From NCBI GenBank assembly GCA_041642035.1, contig JBEPXC010000059.1:1-17529 (forward strand): DNA of 17,529 nucleotides, read 5' to 3'. The position numbers were made by a program, and so were the translations under genes. Each line of letters begins with the position of its first letter. The stretch's first letter is position 1. Shown piece by piece: positions 9,201-15,826 of the stretch. This stretch comes from SKVR01 sp041642035 (lineage in GTDB: Bacteria; Bacteroidota; Bacteroidia; Bacteroidales; UBA7960). The notes beneath the pieces are model-generated. The model did not search any database. It saw nothing but the letters and a program-made list of their open reading frames with translations, and was not told where the DNA came from.

Positions 9201-9412
9201 TGCCACAGCGCTGGACTTCCAATTTCAGCATGAAAAGTGTCAAGGTATATGTTGCAGCCAACAATTTAGCTGTATTCACCAATTATTCCGGATACGACCC
9301 CGAAGTAACCTCCAATCAGGTTGATTACAGATATCCGTTTGTACAGGGATTTGATTATGGGGCATTTCCAAGAGCTACCTCCTATGTGATGGGTGTGAAT
9401 ATAGAATTTTAA
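6293..9412 (+). CDS. susC: SusC/RagA-family TonB-dependent outer-membrane transporter
   Basis: 1039 aa, normal for the family. Signal peptide with cleavage near VVYSQ (~24); carboxypeptidase-regulatory-like domain (~26-100) with GTTTDVDGNYSL; a TonB-box-like stretch EEFVVIGYGT (~103-112); plug domain (~115-245) with the SusC signature starting at L221 (LKDASATAIYGNRGANGV); then a 22-stranded-type barrel including GDIRYRDLNNDGIIDG (~849) and a C-terminal strand ending in Phe (MGVNIEF). It imports oligosaccharides across the outer membrane using TonB energy, with SusD as the lid. It lies 28 bp after the PKD lipoprotein gene and 15 bp before susD, so co-transcription is clear. The glycan imported cannot be read from the sequence; GH110 downstream suggests alpha-galactosylated oligosaccharides. 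Confidence 0.97.
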   Translation: MKNNAIKKLLFAAFIIISNVVYSQTRITGTVVDMSGSSMPGVNVVEKNTLNGTTTDVDGNYSLLISGDTLVFSSVGFVKEEIHINGRTRIDVTMIPDITSLEEFVVIGYGTQRRSDLTGAVTSVSTDLLEDRPITNIAEALQGQVPGLAISSTGGQPGAETKMNIRGISSVSGSSQPLIVVDGFPMNDVSTSGGGGLEQFSAQIGSFSYINPDDIESIEVLKDASATAIYGNRGANGVILITTKKGRRGDSGISFSTYFGSQDMRKRIDVFDFNEYASYQQQVNPNNRLFTSPEGTPYNFADADPMNLGWQDEIYRRGSIQNYSLSVQGKNEETSYAFSGSYNENESVLIATNFTKLTTRLALDHQFSKAVSVGANISYSNITNNGVPTDGREGTAAGVVMTALTMSPFRMDNNTQARFRRAGVPQQELDNFLSANFSDPDNVANNTNLDKNINRAIGNLYADFKFTDWLSFKSTLGIDIYNLKDQQYYSSQTPWGSLNNGVGVAASNNSRNLVNENYFTFSRSFNAHRVNLVTGVSFQKSNYEFYRTEARNFQNEILGYNSLQGASEFLTTSAADDLFMASFLSRANYSYDDRYLVTASFRRDGTSRFQNEKWGNFYSGAVAWNIKNESFLENSDFISTLKLRASAGQVGNANVPVQGALLDQQYSNYTFNGQVVNGISPQNLENKDLTWETTTQTNVGVDFGIFENAFNFTADYFVKNTTDLLLLTPVSIATGFSSGWFNIGEISNSGLEFSVDYALRSQTGFTWNTRFNLTTAQNEIKALGNDGEPIYIDVNFDAISTDEVILQVGGSINDLFGYETEGIYLPADFNPDGTPSEGVATAGAGEQPGDIRYRDLNNDGIIDGFDRTVLGNTMPDYYGSWNNSFSFRGVELDVILQYSYGNDVFNATKTRVSSFPGGTPNQTINWLDRWTEENPNGTQYARVPSLRPADYLVEDASFIRLQTLRLGYNLPQRWTSNFSMKSVKVYVAANNLAVFTNYSGYDPEVTSNQVDYRYPFVQGFDYGAFPRATSYVMGVNIEF

Positions 9413-9427
9413 AAACCAAAAAAAAAC

Positions 9428-10939
9428 ATGAATATGAAAAATATAGTCATAGTATTTATTTTCGCAATACTCATAACGTCCTGCGAGGATCAGCTAAACA
9501 TCCCTCCTAAAAGCAATCTTGAATTAGGTAATTTCTTTGCCACAGTTGAGGATTTTGATCTGGCTGTAACAGGTGCCTACGACCCCATAGCCGTGCATCA
9601 GGCTGACCGGGGTTTTGGGACCTATTTCAAAGGCCTTTTGATGATGGGTCGTGCAGGGACTGATGAAATGTACGTTAACCAGGGATTCTGGGATGCCACG
9701 GGTAAGGAAATTGGAAATTATACTTATTCCGCCTTTTCCAGAATACCCAATACGGTATGGCAAATGCAATATATCGGCATATCAAGATGCAATGTTGTTA
9801 TAGGCAAATTAAAAGATACCGATGTGGTTATGCCTGATGCAACACGCAGAAGGTTGCTTGGAGAAGTGAGCTTTTTAAGAGGGTTTTATTATTTCCAGTT
9901 GGCGCGTTATTATGGTGGTGTGCCTCTTATTACTGAAGAGACCAACCTCAATGAATTCAGAAATGTTAGAAGCACCCTTGCTGAGACCTATGAACAGATT
10001 ATAACTGATTTTAAAACTGCTGAAGAAAACCTTCCAGAAGTAATTGAGCCAGGAAGAGCAAGTAAATATGCAGCAAAATCGTTTCTGGCTAAAGCCTATT
10101 TGCAAATGTCAGGCGAGCCTTTAAATGACCCAGATGCAGCAGCACTGGCAGCAGCCTATTCCAAAGATGTTATTGATAATGGCCCTTATGATCTTGAGCC
10201 TGTGTATAGCGACATTTTTGCATTGGATCATGAACATGGAGTGGAATATATTTTTAGTGCTGAATACATTGCCACTAATAACGAGGGTGGACAAGTAGGT
10301 ACCTGGGACGGCCCTCCGGGAGCATGGACACATACTATTACTTATTCCATATGTAGAGCTATGCCTGAGCTTTATCAGTCATATGCCGACAACGATACAA
10401 GAAGAGATCATAATATCGTTGATTATGTTGTAACCGATGCTGAAGGAAATACTTCACCTACCGATGATGGATTGTTTTATGCTTTTAAATGGAGACATGA
10501 CCCGAACCCCGAAACGAGAGGGTATGCCACAGAATGGCAGTCACCTTTTAATTTTCCCATTACCCGTTTTGCTGATGTACTTTTAATATATGCCGAAGCC
10601 CAGTGTCGTGCAGATGGTAGTCCAAATACATCTGCATATGAAGCGATAAACAGAGTAAGAAGAAGAGCAAATTTGGATGATTTAAACGGCCTTTCCGGTA
10701 CAGAATTTCTTCAGGCAGTACTTGATGAGAGAAAATGGGAGCTTGCTTTTGAAGGACACCGGTGGGCAGATTTGGTTCGTTATGGCAAACTTGTGGAAAC
10801 ATTACAAGCTACTACTGAGGGAAACCCCATAGCAGCAGCCAATATAAGAGAGCATCATGTATTGTTCCCTGTACCCGCCAGTGAGATCCAGGTAAGCAAT
10901 GGTGATCTGGTGCAAAATCCAGGCTATATAGCCGATTAA
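9428..10939 (+). CDS. susD: SusD/RagB-family glycan-binding lipoprotein
   Basis: 503 aa. Lipoprotein signal with ITSC lipobox and Cys19, followed by E-D (acidic residues next to the Cys fit surface export). SusD signatures are present: an N-terminal TPR-type region with LLGEVSFLRGFYYFQLARYY (~141-160) and GGVPLIT, the late RFADVLLIYAEAQ and AINRVRRRA helices, LDERKWELAFEGHRW, and the terminal LFPVPASEIQVS. Forms the lid on SusC and binds the target glycan at the surface. ATG at 9428 and ATG at 9434 (MKNI) are both possible starts; the difference is two residues and the signal peptide is intact either way. A hairpin downstream (10961-10986) separates it from the enzyme genes. Confidence 0.96.
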   Translation: MNMKNIVIVFIFAILITSCEDQLNIPPKSNLELGNFFATVEDFDLAVTGAYDPIAVHQADRGFGTYFKGLLMMGRAGTDEMYVNQGFWDATGKEIGNYTYSAFSRIPNTVWQMQYIGISRCNVVIGKLKDTDVVMPDATRRRLLGEVSFLRGFYYFQLARYYGGVPLITEETNLNEFRNVRSTLAETYEQIITDFKTAEENLPEVIEPGRASKYAAKSFLAKAYLQMSGEPLNDPDAAALAAAYSKDVIDNGPYDLEPVYSDIFALDHEHGVEYIFSAEYIATNNEGGQVGTWDGPPGAWTHTITYSICRAMPELYQSYADNDTRRDHNIVDYVVTDAEGNTSPTDDGLFYAFKWRHDPNPETRGYATEWQSPFNFPITRFADVLLIYAEAQCRADGSPNTSAYEAINRVRRRANLDDLNGLSGTEFLQAVLDERKWELAFEGHRWADLVRYGKLVETLQATTEGNPIAAANIREHHVLFPVPASEIQVSNGDLVQNPGYIAD

Positions 10940-10960
10940 AATTGCAAACAAAACCAAAAA

Positions 10961-10986
10961 AGAAAGGGGAATTTTATCCCCTTTCT
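10961..10986 (+). terminator. Hairpin between susD and the enzyme genes (partial terminator or mRNA-processing stem)
   Basis: AGAAAGGGGA (10961-10970) pairs perfectly with TCCCCTTTCT (10977-10986), a 10-bp stem with a 6-nt ATTTTA loop. The downstream side is only moderately T-rich. The next gene starts 29 bp later with no clear promoter between, so read-through with reduced expression of the enzymes is the likeliest role. Confidence 0.6.
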
Positions 10987-11015
10987 CTTAATTTCTTACT
11001 TTTCAAACAAATTAC

Positions 11016-12560
11016 ATGAAGTTCTTAGTATTTGCACTCAGTTTTATAATTTCTTCAACCTGGTTGCATGCTCAATGGCAAGTACAGCTTTCAGAAGCCA
11101 CAGAGGTAGCCAATCCAGTTCATTACCCCTTATTTGCATGGTATCCCGATGGACATATCAGTGTATTGCCTGACGGGGATGAGTATATTATGTTTTGGGC
11201 TGAATATGAATCCCACCGTTCGGTTGGATCCTCTCAGTTTGTGGAAGACCAGAAGGCGTTGGTTCCTTCAACCGCAGTATTTGGTGGTCGGGGAAATTAT
11301 AACACATATGATAATGGCGGATCATGGCTAATGTCTGTTTTTCGTCAGAAAGACGAGAATTTTATTGGTTTCTTTCATGCTGAAGATCATTGGTATCCTC
11401 ATACCAACAACGACGTTGCCTGGAAATCCATTGGGGTGGTCTATTCCGATGATGAGGGCAAATCATGGTCAGAAGGTAACCAGATTATTACCAGTTCAAC
11501 GTCTAAACCCGAAAACCCGGAATGGGGTGGTACAGGTGATTGCTGTGTTGTGTGGGATCACCTCAACAACAGGTGGATGTGTTATTTTCAGGAACAACAA
11601 ATCTCAATGGCTATTTCCACTGATCCAGATGGAGCCCCTGGTACATGGCAAAAATACTATAAAGGTGAATTTTCTCAGGATGGACTTGGTGGGATGCAAT
11701 CTGTGTTGCCTGGTTTAGAGCAATTTGCCGGAGGAAACCCTTCTGTACATTGGAATACTTATCTTTCTAAATGGGTAATGGTGTGGCACAGGTGGGCACC
11801 TGCTGTGATCTATATTGCTGTAAGTGATGATGGCGTAAGTTGGGAAAATGGACAAAGTCTGATTATATCAGATATCGGAGGCAGAGCTTGGTATCCAACC
11901 ATTATAGGTGATACAGACGTAGAAGCGGGTCAAATGGCCAAAATATACTATGCTGATATTGCAGCAGATTTTTCATACCGGGATTTTAAGGTCCGCACAA
12001 TCACGTTTATTGATCCGAATAACACCCAACCTACCAGCGCTCAAATTGATTTTCCTGAAAATGGAAGTACAATATCAACCGGTATTGTAGAAATTAAATC
12101 AAGTATAGATAATGTAGAAGCAGCGATCGAAAAGGTTGAATTCTTCACGGGTGATATGCTCTTAGGCACAGATACTTCATTTCCCTATCAATTGAACTGG
12201 ACACCAACAGAAACAGGCATTTATTCAATTAAGGCAGTCTATACTGATAAAGAGGGTACAAAAATTGAAACCTCGGAAATTATCGTAAATATTGACAATA
12301 GCATGGGGCTTAATGATCTTAATCAAAGAGGTGATTTTTTAATTTACCCCTGTCCAGGCAGGGATAAATTGGAAATAGCTGAGCTTCCCTCCGGTTCTAA
12401 AGTGATAAGAATATTCGATTCCAACCTCAAATTAGTGCATACCACAAGCTGCGAAGCAAAGAAAATAGAAATTGACATCAGTAAATATGCAAAAGGGGTG
12501 TATTATGTAAGTTTACTTTCAGATAACCAGGTTTTTAGCAGAAGGTTTCTGAAATTATAG
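11016..12560 (+). CDS. T9SS-exported beta-propeller protein, candidate glycoside hydrolase of unassigned family
   Basis: 514 aa. Sec signal peptide (~1-20, cleavage near LHAQ). Residues ~21-335 look like a beta-propeller: repeated W/Y-rich strands and two Asp-box-like motifs, SDDEGKSW (144-151) and SDDGVSW (270-276), as in sialidase/BNR proteins, plus PSVHWNTYLSKWVMVWH and YPTIIGD segments reminiscent of GH43/GH32/GH117-type five-bladed enzymes. Residues ~339-428 form a bacterial Ig-like domain (IDFPENGSTI ... GTDTSFPYQLNWTP). Residues ~435-514 are a type A T9SS sorting domain (IYPCPGRDKLEI ... KGVYYVSLLSDN ... FLKL); Cys stands where Asn is usual in IYPNP. It should be secreted or surface-attached. 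Its place in a PUL beside GH110 suggests a polysaccharide-active enzyme, but catalytic residues cannot be assigned and a binding or sialidase-like role is possible. Confidence 0.65.
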   Translation: MKFLVFALSFIISSTWLHAQWQVQLSEATEVANPVHYPLFAWYPDGHISVLPDGDEYIMFWAEYESHRSVGSSQFVEDQKALVPSTAVFGGRGNYNTYDNGGSWLMSVFRQKDENFIGFFHAEDHWYPHTNNDVAWKSIGVVYSDDEGKSWSEGNQIITSSTSKPENPEWGGTGDCCVVWDHLNNRWMCYFQEQQISMAISTDPDGAPGTWQKYYKGEFSQDGLGGMQSVLPGLEQFAGGNPSVHWNTYLSKWVMVWHRWAPAVIYIAVSDDGVSWENGQSLIISDIGGRAWYPTIIGDTDVEAGQMAKIYYADIAADFSYRDFKVRTITFIDPNNTQPTSAQIDFPENGSTISTGIVEIKSSIDNVEAAIEKVEFFTGDMLLGTDTSFPYQLNWTPTETGIYSIKAVYTDKEGTKIETSEIIVNIDNSMGLNDLNQRGDFLIYPCPGRDKLEIAELPSGSKVIRIFDSNLKLVHTTSCEAKKIEIDISKYAKGVYYVSLLSDNQVFSRRFLKL

Positions 12561-12599
12561 TTTTAAAATTCATTTACAACAATAATAAAGTTCTCAAGA

Positions 12600-14465
12600 A
12601 TGAAAAAGTTATTTATACTAATAGGAATAGTAGGTGTTTTATCAGGGGGATGCTCGTTTCAGTCAAAAACGATTAATGACCATACATTTGAAGTGTCGGA
12701 TCATGAGGAAGACTTTACACCCAAAGTAATCGATGCATTGGGGAAAGACAGGAATTTGAAATGCACCCTGGAGTTCAAACCCGGTATTTATCATTTCTAC
12801 CCGGGAAAAGCAAATGAAAAATATTTAAAGATTTCGAACAATGACAATGGATTAAGAAAATATGCATTCGACCTGCAAGGTAGAAATGATATTCACATAA
12901 TTGGAAATGGTGCCACTTTTGTATTTCACGGCAGTATTATTCCTTTTTTGATCGAAGAATCCACCAATATTACCATTGAAGGAATCAATATCGAATATGA
13001 TTATCCTTTTGATTTTCAAGGCATAGTAGTAGCCAACAATGAAGATGAGAAAACATTCGATCTTCGCGTACATGATGCCAATAACTTTACAATAACAGAT
13101 GATATTCTGTATTTCAAGGGGTCTGACTGGAAGCTGGGATTAGGTGAAAATATCGTTTACGACTCTAAAACAAAATCTCCTGCTTACTATACAGCCAAAT
13201 ATGAACACGATTTCAATGGGCACTTTTTAAAGGCAGAGGCTCTTGATGAAAACATCATCCGATTTTCAAATTTACATGCAGACAACGTTCCACCGGTAGG
13301 GAGTATATACAATGATAAAGGCCCTCATGGTAAAAACAGAAATATCGTTGGCTTTAGAATTTACAAATCAAAAAACATAATACTTACGAATATCAATGTG
13401 TATCATTCAGGTGCAATGGCTCTTATCGCCGAAAAGACAGAAAATGTTACCTTAAAGAAATTCAATATTGTACTAAAAGAAGGATCAACGAGAGTAATTT
13501 CATCAAATGCTGATGCTACGCATTTTGTAAATTGCAAGGGTAAGATAATAATTGATGGTTGCAGGTTTGAAAACATGCTCGATGATGCTACAAATGTGCA
13601 CGGAACGTATATGCTTTGTGATGAATTCATTAGCCCTAATACTGTGGCAGTAAAGTTTGGTCATTTTCAACAACAAGGTTTCGATTTTGCCGAAGAAGGA
13701 GATTCATTAGGATTTATTGACAGAACCAATATATTACCTGTAGCATTTGGGGTAGTAAAAAAGATAGACATGGTTAATGAAAATTACTACATCATAACCC
13801 TTGAAGATGAGCTGCCAGAATTTAAAAATAGGGAAATTGCAGTTGAAAACATTACCTGGATGCCTTCTTTGGAGGTTACTAACTGTATTGTAAAACAAAA
13901 TCGTGCGCGTAGTTTGCTAATTTCTACTGCGAAGTCGGTATTAATTGAAAATAATTATTTTGCCTCCATGATGGCAGGTATAAGAATTTGCGGAGATGCC
14001 AACTATTGGTTTGAATCGGGACCTGTGTCAGATGTAGTAGTCAGAGGGAATACATTTGAAAATTTAGGTATTGGGGGCCATGCACCACAAGCCATTTTAC
14101 AAATAGACCCTATCATAGGCAAAGAATATCGAAAGGATGGATACTATCATAGAAACATCATTTTTGAAGAAAACACTATAAAAACATTTGATCCTTTAAT
14201 TGTGTATGCCCTTAGTGTAGATGGTTTAGTAATTAAGAATAACAGGATCATACAGACCAAAGACCATCCTCAGATATTCAGCGAACTATCCCAGTTTGAT
14301 CTTCAGAATTGTAACAATGTAATTATAGAAGGGAATACCTACCATGGAGATGCTATAGCTACAATAAGTGCCATCGAATGCACAGAATTGACCCTGGAGC
14401 CGAAACAGGAAGGATTTTCTGATACCACCATCATAAATCCCAATAAGTACTTTTATCAAAACTGA
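12600..14465 (+). CDS. GH110-family alpha-1,3-galactosidase (right-handed beta-helix lipoprotein)
   Basis: 621 aa, close to the ~600 aa of known GH110 enzymes (Bacteroides FragA/FragB type). Short signal with SGGC (Cys18), an imperfect lipobox; no acidic residues follow the Cys, so a periplasm-facing lipoprotein is likelier than a surface one. Parallel beta-helix rungs (N-I-T-I-E-G-I-N, ENVTLKKFNI, IIIDGCRFENM, VLIENNYF, VVVRGNTF) fill the protein. GH110-like motifs include DATHF (305-309), MLDDATNVHG with acidic pair D328-D329, NRAR (434-437) and GDANYWFESG (ending at 474). The family inverts terminal alpha-1,3-linked galactose (blood-group B, linear B, or alpha-1,3-galactobiose from algal galactans). 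It is the last PUL gene, 39 bp after the propeller gene. Its final codon and stop lie inside a 14-bp sequence repeated 53 bp downstream, so its very end may be shaped by recombination. The family call rests on recalled motifs. Confidence 0.82.
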   Translation: MKKLFILIGIVGVLSGGCSFQSKTINDHTFEVSDHEEDFTPKVIDALGKDRNLKCTLEFKPGIYHFYPGKANEKYLKISNNDNGLRKYAFDLQGRNDIHIIGNGATFVFHGSIIPFLIEESTNITIEGINIEYDYPFDFQGIVVANNEDEKTFDLRVHDANNFTITDDILYFKGSDWKLGLGENIVYDSKTKSPAYYTAKYEHDFNGHFLKAEALDENIIRFSNLHADNVPPVGSIYNDKGPHGKNRNIVGFRIYKSKNIILTNINVYHSGAMALIAEKTENVTLKKFNIVLKEGSTRVISSNADATHFVNCKGKIIIDGCRFENMLDDATNVHGTYMLCDEFISPNTVAVKFGHFQQQGFDFAEEGDSLGFIDRTNILPVAFGVVKKIDMVNENYYIITLEDELPEFKNREIAVENITWMPSLEVTNCIVKQNRARSLLISTAKSVLIENNYFASMMAGIRICGDANYWFESGPVSDVVVRGNTFENLGIGGHAPQAILQIDPIIGKEYRKDGYYHRNIIFEENTIKTFDPLIVYALSVDGLVIKNNRIIQTKDHPQIFSELSQFDLQNCNNVIIEGNTYHGDAIATISAIECTELTLEPKQEGFSDTTIINPNKYFYQN

Positions 14466-14471
14466 GCATAG
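14458..14471 (+). repeat. 14-bp direct repeat, copy at the GH110 stop codon
   Basis: AAAACTGAGCATAG recurs perfectly at 14511-14524 inside the right DUF5686-end repeat; the left copy (578-591) differs at three positions. It includes the last codon and TGA stop of the GH110 gene. Confidence 0.7.
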
Positions 14472-14472
14472 C

Positions 14473-14538
14473 AATTATTACCTAAGCCTAAGGAGGCACA
14501 ACCTGACGGTAAAACTGAGCATAGTGTTGGCGTTATAA
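14473..14538 (+). pseudogene. Remnant of a DUF5686 gene 3' end
   Basis: In the frame ending at TAA 14536-14538 the bases encode NYYLSLRR followed by HNLTVKLSIVLAL. The last 12 residues match the end of the protein at 1-605 with a single Met/Ile change, while the DNA differs at four sites, three of them synonymous. The residues before (YYLSLRR-H-N against YSLPEAK-D-N) also fit DUF5686 tails. No start and no upstream frame exist: the frame meets TAA at 14434 inside the GH110 gene. It is either what is left of the original or a paralogous DUF5686 gene after PUL insertion, or the displaced native 3' end. Confidence 0.55.
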
Positions 14539-14565
14539 ACATGGAGAATATTCCAGGGGAGTGCT
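14500..14565 (+). repeat. Right copy of 66-bp direct repeat bracketing the PUL
   Basis: Ungapped match to 567-632 (54/66). Mismatches are few in the coding part (4 in 40) and more frequent after the stop codon (8 in 26). It ends 32 bp before the -33 box of the ftsX promoter, so this copy is contiguous with the housekeeping operon. Confidence 0.85.
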
Positions 14566-14597
14566 CCCGGGTTTAACTTCGGTGCATTATAATCTCT

Positions 14598-14630
14598 TTT
14601 GCATTGGAAAGCAAAAAATTAGTAGTTTTG
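14598..14630 (+). promoter_or_regulatory. Promoter of the ftsX operon
   Basis: TTTG (14598-14601), 21-bp spacer, TAGTTTTG (14623-14630): an exact match to the Bacteroidota -33 TTTG / -7 TAnnTTTG pattern. Predicted start near 14637 leaves a leader of about 10 nt before the ATG at 14647. Confidence 0.7.
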
Positions 14631-14646
14631 CACTTCATTAAAAGCT

Positions 14647-15528
14647 ATGGCACGTCCGGAAGAAATCATTATAGGAAGACGACTCAAAACGTCCTACCTT
14701 TCTACCATTGTGAGCATTACCCTTGTACTTTATGTATTGGGGTTGCTGGGCATGATCATTATGCATACGCAGAAGTTGTCTGATCATATCAAGGAAAATA
14801 TTGGTTTCTCGATCATTATCATGGATAATGCGCGAATGGCCGACATCAATCATTTGCAGAAGTCACTGGATGCTTTCACAGCGGTAAAATCTACTGAGTT
14901 TATATCAAGGGAAAAAGCTGCAGAAGAACTCACCGCCGAACTGGGAGAAGATTTTGTAGGATTTTTGGGTTACAATCCCTTGTTTCCCTCCATCGAGGTA
15001 AAGCTTAATGCGGCCTGGGCCAACCCCGACAGCCTGGTTTTGTTTGAGGAAAGTGTAGTGAAAAGCCCCATCGTAAAAGAGGTGGATTATCAGAAAAACC
15101 TGGTGCACATTGTAAATGAGAACCTGCGCAAGATAGGCTTTGCCTTGCTTTTATTTGGCCTACTGCTGCTGGTCATTGCCTTTACCCTTATCAACAATAC
15201 CATACGCCTGAGTGTGTTTTCGAAACGTTTTCTTATTAAAAGCATGCAGCTTATTGGTGCCACACAATCTTTCATACGCCGCCCTTTTCTGTTTAAGGGC
15301 ATTTTGCAGGGTCTTCTTGGCGCTGTAATAGCCATTATGCTTCTGCTGGCTTCCTTGTATGCCGCGCAACAATCGGTACCCGAGCTGATTGATTTTCAGG
15401 ATATCCAAATGTTGTTCAGCATCTTTGTTATGGTCATCATTCTGGGCATTGTCATCAGCTGGATTTCCACCTGGTTTGCTGTAAAAAAATATCTTCGCAT
15501 AAAAACGGACAATTTGTATTTATACTAA
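14647..15528 (+). CDS. ftsX: Cell-division ABC transporter permease FtsX
   Basis: 293 aa. Cytoplasmic N-terminus, TM1 (~20-40, IVSITLVLYVLGLLGMII), an extracytoplasmic domain (~41-160) with FISREKAAEEL and a GYNPLFPSIEVKL motif typical of FtsX, then three TM helices (~164-185, ~212-235, ~255-278) with the FtsX-type IRLSVFSKRFLIKSMQLIGAT loop before the third membrane segment. FtsX partners with the ATPase FtsE (not in this window) and regulates peptidoglycan hydrolases at the septum. First gene of the ftsX-DUF3098-uppP-truB cluster, with its own promoter just upstream. Confidence 0.93.
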   Translation: MARPEEIIIGRRLKTSYLSTIVSITLVLYVLGLLGMIIMHTQKLSDHIKENIGFSIIIMDNARMADINHLQKSLDAFTAVKSTEFISREKAAEELTAELGEDFVGFLGYNPLFPSIEVKLNAAWANPDSLVLFEESVVKSPIVKEVDYQKNLVHIVNENLRKIGFALLLFGLLLLVIAFTLINNTIRLSVFSKRFLIKSMQLIGATQSFIRRPFLFKGILQGLLGAVIAIMLLLASLYAAQQSVPELIDFQDIQMLFSIFVMVIILGIVISWISTWFAVKKYLRIKTDNLYLY

Positions 15529-15541
15529 ATAACCTTTTCAC

Positions 15542-15781
15542 ATGAGTAAAAAACCTGAAACAGACTTTCTCTTCGACCGTTCCAAATACATATTGCTGAT
15601 TGCAGGACTGCTAATCACCGCCCTGGGATTTATACTTATGATAGGTGGTGGCAGCGACAATCCCAATGAATTTAGTTATGATCTCTTTAGCTTTAGAAGG
15701 ATCACTCTGGCTCCTTTTTTGGTTTTGCTGGGGTATGGGGTTCAGATTTATTCGATTGTAAAGAAAAAAAAGCAAGCCTAA
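15542..15781 (+). CDS. DUF3098 small membrane protein
   Basis: 79 aa with a short charged N-terminus (KKPETDFLFDRSKY), two TM helices (~17-34, with GLLITALGFILMIGGG, and ~55-71) joined by a polar loop containing SDNPNEFSYDLFSFRRITLAP, and a lysine-rich tail. This matches DUF3098, a Bacteroidota family of unknown function commonly placed between ftsX and uppP. It starts 13 bp after ftsX. The RITLAPFLVLLGY stretch is the most conserved-looking part. A role in envelope or division is suggested only by its neighbours. Confidence 0.85.
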   Translation: MSKKPETDFLFDRSKYILLIAGLLITALGFILMIGGGSDNPNEFSYDLFSFRRITLAPFLVLLGYGVQIYSIVKKKKQA

Positions 15782-15826
15782 GCAAGCAATCCCATATCCT
15801 TATTATAACCATAAAAACACTTCATT

